The notes under the pieces: model-generated
What the model saw: the letters and a program-made list of their open reading frames with translations, nothing else
Told to the model about the DNA's origin: nothing
Database searches by the model: none
Source: F23-D06 sp963603365
Lineage (GTDB): Bacteria > Bacteroidota > Bacteroidia > Bacteroidales > WCHB1-69
Assembly (NCBI GenBank): GCA_963603365.1
Contig: CAVCMI010000023.1
Location: forward strand, 1 to 64,000
Reading direction: 5' to 3'
DNA length: 64,000 nt
Shown: one piece after another, positions 34,029 to 42,452 of the stretch
How the letters are laid out: each line of letters begins with the position of its first letter
How positions within the stretch are numbered: the first letter of the stretch is position 1
Made by a program: the position numbers and the translations under genes

Positions 34029-35000
34029 ATGAATTCAAAAGCAAAACCATTCGTCAAATGGGTTGGCGGCAAAGGTCAACTCATTGAACAACTGGAGCAA
34101 AAGCTTCCAGCTGACTTTGATAATTGGGACAATGCGACATACATAGAACCATTCGTTGGCGGTGGTGCTATGTTGTTTTATATGCTGCAACAGCATCCAA
34201 ATATCAAACGTGCAGTAATCAACGACATCAATTCTGACTTGATTACTTGTTACCGAACTGTACGTGACAATGTGGAGCTACTGATACCTGCACTGCATGA
34301 CATACAAGCAGAATATTACGCTTTGCCAGACATGGAAGCTAAACGTGAGATGTTTATGACTGTACGCCAACGTTACAATGAAAAGAATCTTGACCCGATA
34401 GAGAATACCACAAAATTCTTCTTCCTCAACCGCACTTGCTTCAATGGCTTGTATCGTGTGAACAAGAAAGGGCTGTTCAACGTGCCTTGCGGAAAGTACT
34501 TGCAGCCACAGATTTGTGACGAAGATACACTTAGGGCAGACAGCGAGTTGCTGAAACGTGTAGAAATTTTGGAAGGGGATTTTGAAGGAACGTTGGATTA
34601 TGCACAGGGCAATACCCTGTTCTATTTTGACCCACCTTATCGACCTCTAAGTGACACGTCAAGTTTCAACGACTACACGAAAGATGCATTTAATGACGAT
34701 TCCCAAGTCAGGCTAAAAGAGTTTTGCGACAAGGTCGTTGCTGCTGGGCATAGTTTTATGCTCAGCAATTCTGATTGCAAAGGTAAAAACGAAGCAGACA
34801 ACTTCTTTGACGTTTTATATGCAGACTATTTTGTAGACAGAGTGATGGCTTCTCGTAATGTAAATGCAAATGGAGCCAAGAGGGGTAAAATCTCAGAACT
34901 TCTGGTTCATAGCTATCATAATACAAAAGACTGGCATCTGAACAATATCATTGAAAACTGTCCACATCATGAAACTGCAAAGCAACAGATTTATGCATAA
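34029..35000 (+). CDS. DNA adenine methylase, DpnM/Dam type (GATC)
   Basis: A 323-residue N6-adenine methyltransferase of the alpha class (M1 of DpnII-type systems). The SAM motif is spread over KWVGGKGQL (10-18) and IEPFVGGGAML (39-49), and the catalytic DPPY is at 201-204. FNGLYRVNKKGLFNVPCG and the DFE block are Dam-family target-recognition features, so GATC is the expected target, supported by the DpnII-type nuclease that follows. First gene of a tightly overlapping operon. An older 5' copy of it lies at 33416. Confidence 0.95.
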   Translation: MNSKAKPFVKWVGGKGQLIEQLEQKLPADFDNWDNATYIEPFVGGGAMLFYMLQQHPNIKRAVINDINSDLITCYRTVRDNVELLIPALHDIQAEYYALPDMEAKREMFMTVRQRYNEKNLDPIENTTKFFFLNRTCFNGLYRVNKKGLFNVPCGKYLQPQICDEDTLRADSELLKRVEILEGDFEGTLDYAQGNTLFYFDPPYRPLSDTSSFNDYTKDAFNDDSQVRLKEFCDKVVAAGHSFMLSNSDCKGKNEADNFFDVLYADYFVDRVMASRNVNANGAKRGKISELLVHSYHNTKDWHLNNIIENCPHHETAKQQIYA

Positions 35001-35817
35001 AGACTTTGACAAATTCTTGTCTCAACTCAAAGAGACCAACCAGACATTGGACTTCTTTTGTGACTTTGACAAAATCTCACAGAACGTTGAAGATATAAAG
35101 TTGAGCCTATGTATGCTCAACAGCCTCATTGGAGCAAGCGATTTGCGTAAAAGCGTTGAGACTATATGGAACAGAGACAGGAAGGCCTTTTCCGTTATGG
35201 ATATTCTTATTGCCGTACGTGCCCGCGACAAGAAGAATATTCTGGATTCCGTGGGCAACTGCATTCCACTTGAAAGTATGTTCACCTCTGTTGTGTCCGT
35301 CATGACTTTCCTGACGGACACAGGACTTGGTGCTGTTCTTCAAAACCAACAGGTGAAGAATCTTGTGGACTATGTCTTTGGCATTGAAACCGGATTGGAT
35401 ACAAATGCAAGAAAGAACAGAAGCGGACACGTTATGGAGAATACTGTCGCCAGCATTTTCAAAAACGCTGGTGTACAATTCAGACAAGAAGTCTATTCAA
35501 GAGAATGGGCTGCTATTACAGAAGTCTTAGGGGATGATGAAAAGCGTTTTGACTTCGTTGTCGAGACTCCATCAAAAGTTTATCTGATAGAAGTCAACTT
35601 CTATAGTGGCGGTGGTTCGAAACTTAATGAGGTGGCACGCTCTTATTCTGATATTGCGCCGAAGATTAACTCCGTGGAAGGCTTCGAGTTCGTTTGGATT
35701 ACTGACGGTATCGGCTGGAAGTCGGCAAAGAACAAGCTGCAGGAAGCATATGGGATCATACCAAGTGTGTACAACTTGACATCAATACATGAATTTATAA
35801 AAGGACTATATATATGA
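34993..35817 (+). CDS. Type II restriction endonuclease, DpnII/MboI family (GATC)
   Basis: A 274-residue restriction enzyme recognisable by NLVDYVFGIETGLDTNARKN (124-143) and the nuclease core RFDFVV ... YLIEVNFYSGGGSKLNE (185-213), in which Asp187 and Glu200 are the likely metal ligands and Asn replaces the usual Lys of (D/E)XK, as in DpnII itself. It would cut before unmethylated GATC. The ATG at 34993 overlaps the methylase stop by 8 bases and gives the N-terminus MHKDFDKF, aligning with the DpnII start; ATGs at 34951 and 34969 are alternatives. Confidence 0.94.
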   Translation: MHKDFDKFLSQLKETNQTLDFFCDFDKISQNVEDIKLSLCMLNSLIGASDLRKSVETIWNRDRKAFSVMDILIAVRARDKKNILDSVGNCIPLESMFTSVVSVMTFLTDTGLGAVLQNQQVKNLVDYVFGIETGLDTNARKNRSGHVMENTVASIFKNAGVQFRQEVYSREWAAITEVLGDDEKRFDFVVETPSKVYLIEVNFYSGGGSKLNEVARSYSDIAPKINSVEGFEFVWITDGIGWKSAKNKLQEAYGIIPSVYNLTSIHEFIKGLYI

Positions 35818-36341
35818 AAGAGGGCGGAACTGGTGGTGGGAATACCATAACAGGATTAATTTATGAAGGAAAAGTAGATTTAACTACGTTCATAAATCAG
35901 CAAAAGGACTATTCTGTTATAGGGAACGATGTTTTCTATAAGGGCAAGTGTGTTGCATATGTTTTCAAAAAACATGGATTCTATAAATTTCTAGAAACAA
36001 AAGGTATTGATTGGAAAAGACATCTGTCAAAACAATTGTTGCCAGACAATGCTATATATGTAGTTGTAAACAACACTATGTTTATCATAGAAGTCAAGAC
36101 ACAAAATGTAGCTGGCAGTGTGGACGAGAAACTTCAAACGTGTGATTTCAAAAAGAAGCAGTATAAAAAACTTCTTTCTCAGCTAAACATGGAAGTAGAG
36201 TATATTTATATACTTGACGAATGGTTCCGCAAACCAGCTTACAAGGATGTTCTTGACTACATTATAAGTGTCGGATGCCAATATTACTTCAATTATATAC
36301 CTTTATACAAATTAGGCTTGCCAGTTCCAGAGAATGATTGA
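35814..36341 (+). CDS. Predicted PD-(D/E)XK nuclease, extra gene in DpnII-type operon
   Basis: A 175-residue protein of unknown function. It contains a textbook nuclease core: PD at residues 77-78, a 14-residue strand-turn, then EVK at 93-95, with Glu18 as a possible extra ligand, followed by basic DFKKKQYKK and an IYILDEWFRK strand. The Asp-Glu-Lys triad appears intact. It starts within the stop of the DpnII-like gene (ATGA overlap) and its end overlaps the next methylase by 8 bases, so it belongs to the operon. Standard DpnII operons have two methylases and one nuclease; this is an additional one. Restriction enzyme of another specificity, repair-like or accessory nuclease are all open. Confidence 0.8.
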   Translation: MKEGGTGGGNTITGLIYEGKVDLTTFINQQKDYSVIGNDVFYKGKCVAYVFKKHGFYKFLETKGIDWKRHLSKQLLPDNAIYVVVNNTMFIIEVKTQNVAGSVDEKLQTCDFKKKQYKKLLSQLNMEVEYIYILDEWFRKPAYKDVLDYIISVGCQYYFNYIPLYKLGLPVPEND

Positions 36342-37227
36342 TGCACTCTACACTTCGTCTAATCACGACTTTACCCTTGCCCAGGGCGATTGTTTCAAAC
36401 TTATGTCAGACTTCGATTTCAAGTTTGACATGATATTTGCAGACCCTCCTTATTTTCTTTCAGGTGGCGGCATATCCATGCAGAGTGGCAAGGTGGTATG
36501 CGTGGATAAAGGCGAGTGGGACAAGCCTAAGTCACTTGAAGATATGATGGAATGGAACCGAACGTGGCTTAGTCTCTGCCGTGAGAAACTCAAGGACAAC
36601 GGCACAATATGGATAAGCGGCACATACCACAACATATTTTCTGTGGCTAACTGTCTGACAGAGTTGGGGTACAAGATACTAAATGTCATCACGTGGCAGA
36701 AAGCCAATCCGCCAGCCAACATCTCTTGCCGTTTCTTCACATACTCCACCGAGTTTGTCATTTGGGCGAGGAAATGTAAGAAAGTTCCGCATAAATTCAA
36801 CTATGAACTGATGAAGCAAATCAATGGTGACAAGCAGATGACAGACGTTTGGCGACTTCCTGCCATCGGGAAGTGGGAGAAATCGTGCGGCAAGCACCCC
36901 ACGCAAAAGCCCCTGCGCCTACTCGTCCGCATGATTCTGGCCTCCACCAGCCAGTGCGACTGGATTCTCGACCCATTCAGCGGCAGTTCAACGACTGGCA
37001 TCGCCGCCAATCTCTGCGGACGAAGATTTGCAGGAATAGAACAGGATGAAGAGTTTTGTCAACTGAGTAAGGCAAGGCGCCTGGAAATAGAAGGCGCAGA
37101 GGAACGCAGCTGCTTGGTTAACCATATTGACGATTTGCGCTTTATACCGGGATGTAGCTTCGTGTCAGAAGATGGTGCGTATTGCTGCAAATTACCATTT
37201 GAGAATGTCAATGAAAGCCAAAGGTAA
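36334..37227 (+). CDS. DNA adenine methylase, DpnA type (M2 of DpnII systems)
   Basis: A 297-residue beta-class methyltransferase: catalytic DPPY at 37-40 followed by FLSGGGIS, then KHPTQKP near 187-193 and the SAM motif LDPFSGSSTTG at 212-222. The order DPPY before the SAM motif and the FLSxGG run match DpnA, the second methylase of DpnII systems, known to methylate GATC also in single-stranded DNA and so protect incoming transforming DNA. A C-terminal tail of about 35 residues (260-297, with four Cys) is longer than in DpnA. Last gene of the operon. Confidence 0.93.
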   Translation: MIDALYTSSNHDFTLAQGDCFKLMSDFDFKFDMIFADPPYFLSGGGISMQSGKVVCVDKGEWDKPKSLEDMMEWNRTWLSLCREKLKDNGTIWISGTYHNIFSVANCLTELGYKILNVITWQKANPPANISCRFFTYSTEFVIWARKCKKVPHKFNYELMKQINGDKQMTDVWRLPAIGKWEKSCGKHPTQKPLRLLVRMILASTSQCDWILDPFSGSSTTGIAANLCGRRFAGIEQDEEFCQLSKARRLEIEGAEERSCLVNHIDDLRFIPGCSFVSEDGAYCCKLPFENVNESQR

Positions 37228-37323
37228 ATGAACAAGCCTATGCGGTCACCTCAGGCCACGTTCATCCGCACCAAAAGAACATCTTAACAATAAATCAAGA
37301 ACTTTTGCCGTCCGACCAACAAC

Positions 37324-37380
37324 AAAAAAACAACGGAGGCAGAAGTCTTCTTTGCGAACACGTTGCCCCCGTGTTTTTTG
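37324..37380. terminator. Bidirectional terminator between RM operon and beta-barrel gene
   Basis: AACACG (37357-37362) and CGTGTT (37370-37375) pair around a TTGCCCC loop and run into T6; an outer pairing of AAAAAACAACGG with CCGTGTTTTTT is also possible. It lies between convergent genes, 4 bases from the end of the leftward one. Confidence 0.7.
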
Positions 37381-37383
37381 CTC

Positions 37384-39996
37384 CTACATATCAGAAGATC
37401 CGGAATACTCCTCTTCGGAGTAGGATTTCTGTTGCCTGTTTTTGTAGTTGTTGAGTTTGTACGTCAAGTTGAGTGAAATGTTAAAGCCTTCGTGTTCTCT
37501 GAGGCTGTAGGAATAGTATCCGGTACTGCCCGCATTGGGCTCATAATAGTCATCATAAACGGCGCAGTTCTGCCAAGACTGTACCTGCATTTGGCGCACT
37601 TTTGGAATGAAATAGAGGATGTTGCGGATGTTGAGGCTAACCACAAGCGAGTTGTCGAGGAAGCCTTTCTTTGCACCCATATTCAGCCAATAGGTGGCTG
37701 AGCGTCTGCCCTGGCCAACGCCTCCGGTGCCCCAGCCCATACTGCCGGATGTCAGCGAGGATGACCGGTAACGGAAGTCAAGCTGCAGGTCAAAATTCTT
37801 GCCCACGGTGAATGTCTGGTTCACCCCTATATTCCAGGCCCAGTCGCGTGAGAGGTTCTCGTCAAGCAGGTTGTCGCTGTCGATGAGGTTGCGGTAGAAA
37901 CTGCCCGTGACGTTCACGCGCCACACTTTTTTCACTCTTTGGCTGAAGAAGAACTCCACACCCATGTTCTGGCTCTTGTTGTAGTTCATGTAAGTGGTCA
38001 TAGTGTAGGGGTTTCCAAGACTGTCCCATTTCATCTCGGTGTTTCGCGTGATGAGGTTCGTCCTCCGGCGGTAAAAGCCCGTCAGCGTGACGGCTGTTTT
38101 GTTTTTGACGTACATGTAGCCTAATTCAAAGGAGTTGGCAAATTCAGGCTCCAGTTCCGGGTTCCCGCACGAGAGGTTCTCTTTGTCTGAATAGTTGACA
38201 AACGGGTTGAGTTGATGGATGCGGGGACGTTGCACTCGCCGCGAGAAGCTGAACTGAAGCGAATGCTCCGGCGTAAACTCGTACTTGAGGTGGATGGTAG
38301 GGTAGAAGAAGTTCTTGGCAAAGTGGTTGTAGTTCCAATAGCTATAAACGGTGTCCAGCGACTTGAGGTCGGAAACAGTATAGGACACTTCGCCCCTCAG
38401 TCCTAATTGCATCTGAAGCTTGCTCCAGAATGTGTTGGAGTAGATGAAGTAGAGGGCGTTGATGTATTCGGAATAGTTGAAGTCGTTGCGCTGTGTAAGG
38501 TCTTCAACGGTGTCATCTTCGGAAATGCCGGAATAGAGGTGATAGTCCTGCCCTACGCCGCGGTAGGAGAACTTGTATCCGGTCTCTATACGTCCGCCGT
38601 TGCCGACACCTGTCACAAAGTCGAGCTGCGCTGATGCGTCACGGTTCCGTTCTATGGTTGTGCTTGTCTGGTAATAGTTGTCTCTTTCGTCGTTTCTATG
38701 TTGCTGGAAGAGAATGTCTGTAGCGTTTCCGTTACGGCTGGTGAAGAAAACGTCCGCAGTGAGTTCGCGACCGGGGACGGCAAAGGTCTTCTTGTAGTTG
38801 AGCGAGGCATCAACAGCATTGAATTTGCGAATATTGTCGCCATTCTGGTCATACTCGTTGAGGGTGCTGTAGATGGTGTCATCCGTGCTGACGATTCTCC
38901 TTTGTGTCCGAGACCAGAGATCGTTGTTGCGCTGCATTTTCCCGAAGTGCCCTCTGACGTTGAATGAAAGCGTGTTGTACTTGTTGATGTAATAGTCGAG
39001 GGAGAGAGAGCCGTTCTGGAATCTGTCGCTGTGCGTGCCGGTGTTCTCCTGGCTCATAATGTCGGTGTACAAGGTGTCCCACGACTCCCGGAACAAGGTT
39101 CCGCCGTTGCGGTGCGAGTGGTTGCGGTAGCCGTAACTGGCGAACAGGTTGATTTTGTTGTAACGGTAGTTGAAACTGACGCTGCCGTTGTAGCCGTTGA
39201 GGAAGATGTTGTGCTTGTCGTTCTGATAGACGCAAGCGGTGGAGCCGCCCACATTGACCATTCCGTTGAAGCCAGATTCTTTTTTCTTCTTCAGCACCAC
39301 ATTCAAGATGCCGGCCATGCCGTCGGGTTCAAGCCGGGCTGACGGGTTTGTGATGACCTCAATGCTTTCAATCATGTCGGCGGGAATTTGGTCCATTGTC
39401 AGGTTGGTGGCGCGTCCGTCCACAAGAATGGTTACGTTTTCGCTTCCCCTGAGGCTTACGTTGCCTTCCAAGTCAACTGAAACGGAAGGGATCTCTTCCA
39501 GGACTTCAGCAGCGGTTTGCCCTGTCGCATTGATGCTGGACTCGACATTGAAGACGGTCTTGTCAAGGTTGGTCTGAAGCATGTCTTTCTTGGCTTGGAT
39601 CACTACGGCTTCCAGTTCTGTGTTTTTGTCTGTCATCTTGTATTTCGGAATCCGGAATACCGCATTGTTCTTGGAAATGGTGAATTTGCCGGAGGTCGAT
39701 TTTTGGTATCCTATATATTGTATTTCCACAAAATATTCTCCAAACGGGATATTCTCCAATGTGAATTTGCCGTCGCTGTCGGTGATGCCGTATTGCACGG
39801 TTGTGGAGTCGGTTGTTTTTTTAACATTCACGGAGGCATATTCCAATGGAATGCCAGTGGCATCTACAATTGAACCCGTGACGACACCTGACGAATAGTT
39901 TGTTCTGGAGGTCTGTAGCATCTCTGGCTGGGCCATTGCCATAAAGCCTGACAGGAGGATGGTTGCAGAGACGGCAAGTCTTTTTATAATACTCAT
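37384..39996 (-). CDS. Outer-membrane beta-barrel protein with carboxypeptidase-regulatory domain (TonB-receptor-like)
   Basis: An 870-residue outer-membrane protein. Signal peptide (to MAMAQ), then a carboxypeptidase-regulatory-like beta-sandwich (GVVTGSIVDATGIPLEYASV ... GYQKS, about 38-115), a plug-like domain (LEEIPSVSVDLEGNVSLRGSENVTILVDG, 165-245) and a long C-terminal barrel. This is the Bacteroidota family annotated as outer-membrane beta-barrel family protein, related to TonB-dependent receptors but without a SusD partner. The 'DGRATNLTMDQIPADMIESIEVITNPSAR' plug region is typical. Substrate unknown; no partner gene is adjacent. Confidence 0.88.
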   Translation of the reverse strand: MSIIKRLAVSATILLSGFMAMAQPEMLQTSRTNYSSGVVTGSIVDATGIPLEYASVNVKKTTDSTTVQYGITDSDGKFTLENIPFGEYFVEIQYIGYQKSTSGKFTISKNNAVFRIPKYKMTDKNTELEAVVIQAKKDMLQTNLDKTVFNVESSINATGQTAAEVLEEIPSVSVDLEGNVSLRGSENVTILVDGRATNLTMDQIPADMIESIEVITNPSARLEPDGMAGILNVVLKKKKESGFNGMVNVGGSTACVYQNDKHNIFLNGYNGSVSFNYRYNKINLFASYGYRNHSHRNGGTLFRESWDTLYTDIMSQENTGTHSDRFQNGSLSLDYYINKYNTLSFNVRGHFGKMQRNNDLWSRTQRRIVSTDDTIYSTLNEYDQNGDNIRKFNAVDASLNYKKTFAVPGRELTADVFFTSRNGNATDILFQQHRNDERDNYYQTSTTIERNRDASAQLDFVTGVGNGGRIETGYKFSYRGVGQDYHLYSGISEDDTVEDLTQRNDFNYSEYINALYFIYSNTFWSKLQMQLGLRGEVSYTVSDLKSLDTVYSYWNYNHFAKNFFYPTIHLKYEFTPEHSLQFSFSRRVQRPRIHQLNPFVNYSDKENLSCGNPELEPEFANSFELGYMYVKNKTAVTLTGFYRRRTNLITRNTEMKWDSLGNPYTMTTYMNYNKSQNMGVEFFFSQRVKKVWRVNVTGSFYRNLIDSDNLLDENLSRDWAWNIGVNQTFTVGKNFDLQLDFRYRSSSLTSGSMGWGTGGVGQGRRSATYWLNMGAKKGFLDNSLVVSLNIRNILYFIPKVRQMQVQSWQNCAVYDDYYEPNAGSTGYYSYSLREHEGFNISLNLTYKLNNYKNRQQKSYSEEEYSGSSDM

Positions 39997-40031
39997 AAGT
40001 AGTTTTTTGCGATTATAGAGTGAAATGCAAT

Positions 40032-40092
40032 AAAAAAAGTTCAGTAAGGATATGTCCGCGACGGATAAGTTTAATCCCTACTGAACTTTTTG
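40032..40092 (-). terminator. Intrinsic terminator of the PpiD-like gene
   Basis: AAAAAGTTCAGTAAGGA and TCCCTACTGAACTTTTT pair almost perfectly over 17 bases, with a loop that contains a smaller TCCG/CGGA hairpin. Read leftward it ends in a T run, 19 bases past the foldase stop. Confidence 0.88.
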
Positions 40093-40110
40093 TTGTTCTT
40101 TTAAGATATG

Positions 40111-42279
40111 CTATTTCTGGTAGAAACGGCAGCGGTTGTCTATGACTTTAGTTTGGTTGATAAGGTGGTTGACGATGGTTATCTCGCTGCGTTCGCGGCC
40201 GATCACCTCGTTGCGGAGCATGCTCTTTTCGAGCATCAGCTGCTGGCTGGCGGGATTCTCGGTTTTGGATTTCACATTTACCACATATACCATATTCTTG
40301 CCTGCAACGGCTGCGGCTTTGTTCTCCTCAAGGCTGAAAATCTTGCCGATGGCGCTGCCATCCACGCCGCGGTTGCGGTAGAGGTCGCCGGTAAAGTTCA
40401 GCGTTACGCTGTCCATCATGCGGGTATTGTACTGCTGAGCCAACGCTTGGAGGTCAGCATTGGACGCCAAGGACTTTGCGACCTGTTCGGCCACCATTTC
40501 CGTTTTCTTTTCCATCTCGAGCTGTGCCTTGATGTCGTCTTTTACGGTTTTCAGTTTCTGTACGCCTTCATCGTGTACGTTTCTCACGGCTGCGACAGCG
40601 AAAAACATCTTTTCAACATTGAAGACATCGGAAATGTCGTCTTTCTTCACGTCATCTGAAAAAGCCCAGCTGACGATATCGCGGCAGTTAGGGAGCTGGT
40701 CAATGACGGAAGCCATAGAGAGGATGTTGGAGCCTTTCACGGTCTGGATGCCTTTGGAGGCTGCGGTCGAGGCCAGTTCATCTGCGCTGTTCACTGAAGC
40801 GGCAAAGGCGTTGGCTTGCGATTTCAAAGAAGCAAGCGTTGCGTCAGAAGCGGATATGCTGTAGTCATACAGAACAAACTGTCTTTTAGAAATCGGCGTA
40901 GTGCGCGACATCAACTGGAATACGATGTATCCGTTGGGGGCGGCATACACATAAACATTGCCGTCGGCGGTGCCGGCGAGGCTGTTGTACAGAGCCGGCA
41001 GCGTTCCTCTCTCAGGAAGCCAGATGACGGTGTCTGTCTGGTCGCGCCCGTCGAGGAAAGAAGGCTGCAGGGCGAATATGGTGGATTCTTTGCTCTCAAT
41101 TACGTTTTTCAGACTGTCAGCCAAATTCTTGGCCTCGGTCTTGGAGTATTTGGCAGAAGCGTTTTGGGCGGTTTTGAAAGGAAGTTCGATGAGGGCTACC
41201 TGTACGGAGTCGGGACGGGCAGATTCGCCGAACACTTTTCCGAAATACCATTTCTGGTTTTCGTAGTTGTAAGGCTCGATGAAAGAGCCGACAGCGCATT
41301 TGAAGATGAGGCTGTCGAGTGCGGGGATGTTGATGTCCTCGGATTTGTAATAGGTGCTGTCCACAACGCCGTTGCCTCTTTCTGCGCTGTAGTCTGCCAA
41401 CGATGTCACGGCCGTGAATGCCTGGAAGTCGGCGCGCACGCTGTCTTCAATGGCTTTCAAGTCGGCAGCCGTAGGGTTGATGGGGAATACCGCCACGTCA
41501 ATGTCGCGGGTTTTCTCATAAACCGTAAAGAGGTCTTTTTTGTGTTTGTTGTAAAAGTCCTTGACTTCCTTGTCGCTGACCGTTGCCGCTACGTTGTTGA
41601 ATGTTGCAGCCTGCGGGTTTACGGTTATCAGGGAAACCATAGCGTCGGCGTTGTCTTTGGCAAGCTGTTTTGCGAGCGGGTCAGAGAAATACACCGTGTT
41701 TTGGGCGAGGGCAAAGTAGCGTGCCGACTTTTCTCCGGAGATGGCGAAGCGTACGATGGCTTTGTATGCGTTGTAAAGTTCTTTGGTCTGGTCGTTGTTG
41801 GCGTACTCGTCGATGTTGGAAATGATGGCCATCGCGTTTTCGGGGCCGTACAACTGGGCAAGAGCATTGGCGAACTGGGCCATGTACTGGTTAGGACGTT
41901 CCGTGTTGAGGCTGGCAATCATCTCTGCCTTGAAATCCTCTTCCATCTGGGAAGTGAACGAAAGGCCGAGCGACTTGAGTTGGCCGTCCAAAATGGCATC
42001 CTGCAGCATCTGCCGCCAGGTCATCTCGTGAATCTGGTATGTTTCGTTCTCGTCGAATGAGGACTTGTTCTGCATAAGCCGCATCAGCGAGGTGTTCTCT
42101 TCGAATTGTTCGCTGTATGCCTTGTCCATTTTTTTGCCATCGACCTTGGCCATGACATTTTTGTTGGAAAATGTACGGGTTACCTGCGAAAGGTCGCCCA
42201 GAATAAACGCAAGCATTGCAATTCCGATGATGACCATCAGTGCTACGCCATGTTTACGAATCGAGCCAATTGCTGCCAT
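40111..42279 (-). CDS. PpiD/SurA-like periplasmic foldase
   Basis: A 722-residue protein with one N-terminal membrane segment (about 11-28, GVALMVIIGIAMLAFILG) and a SurA_N-like chaperone region (MAKVDGKKMDKAYSEQFEENTSLM ...). Distant parvulin-like regions lie in the middle, without obvious full catalytic motifs. Architecture and length are those of Bacteroidota PpiD/SurA N-terminal domain proteins, which assist folding of secreted and outer-membrane proteins. Single-gene unit with its own promoter and terminator. Whether it retains isomerase activity is not clear. Confidence 0.88.
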   Translation of the reverse strand: MAAIGSIRKHGVALMVIIGIAMLAFILGDLSQVTRTFSNKNVMAKVDGKKMDKAYSEQFEENTSLMRLMQNKSSFDENETYQIHEMTWRQMLQDAILDGQLKSLGLSFTSQMEEDFKAEMIASLNTERPNQYMAQFANALAQLYGPENAMAIISNIDEYANNDQTKELYNAYKAIVRFAISGEKSARYFALAQNTVYFSDPLAKQLAKDNADAMVSLITVNPQAATFNNVAATVSDKEVKDFYNKHKKDLFTVYEKTRDIDVAVFPINPTAADLKAIEDSVRADFQAFTAVTSLADYSAERGNGVVDSTYYKSEDINIPALDSLIFKCAVGSFIEPYNYENQKWYFGKVFGESARPDSVQVALIELPFKTAQNASAKYSKTEAKNLADSLKNVIESKESTIFALQPSFLDGRDQTDTVIWLPERGTLPALYNSLAGTADGNVYVYAAPNGYIVFQLMSRTTPISKRQFVLYDYSISASDATLASLKSQANAFAASVNSADELASTAASKGIQTVKGSNILSMASVIDQLPNCRDIVSWAFSDDVKKDDISDVFNVEKMFFAVAAVRNVHDEGVQKLKTVKDDIKAQLEMEKKTEMVAEQVAKSLASNADLQALAQQYNTRMMDSVTLNFTGDLYRNRGVDGSAIGKIFSLEENKAAAVAGKNMVYVVNVKSKTENPASQQLMLEKSMLRNEVIGRERSEITIVNHLINQTKVIDNRCRFYQK

Positions 42280-42328
42280 ATTCAATTACTGTTTTTTTAT
42301 AGTTGTACAATGTTTTTCAAAAAAGCGT

Positions 42329-42337
42329 GCAAAAATA
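42329..42337 (-). promoter_or_regulatory. -7 promoter box TATTTTTGC (leftward) for the PpiD-like gene
   Basis: GCAAAAATA on the plus strand reads TATTTTTGC leftward, 50 bases before the foldase start. Confidence 0.78.
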
Positions 42338-42452
42338 GCATTTTTTTCTTTCGGGTCTTTGTTTTGCCGCTTATTTTTCGTCTTTGGTGCATGTGCGCAC
42401 CGGAAACGGGAGATGCCCTGTTCAGAAACTGCTGCGTATGTCACTCGGACGC

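Noticed and set aside
33150..37384. Attachment-site repeat of the tRNA-Leu 3' end at the far side of the island
   Set aside because: I looked for the last 20 bases of the tRNA in the flank at 37228-37384 and did not see a copy, and no integrase gene is present.
40816..42060. 414-codon rightward open frame opposite the PpiD-like gene
   Set aside because: Antisense shadow of a recognised gene; no promoter, no recognisable domain.
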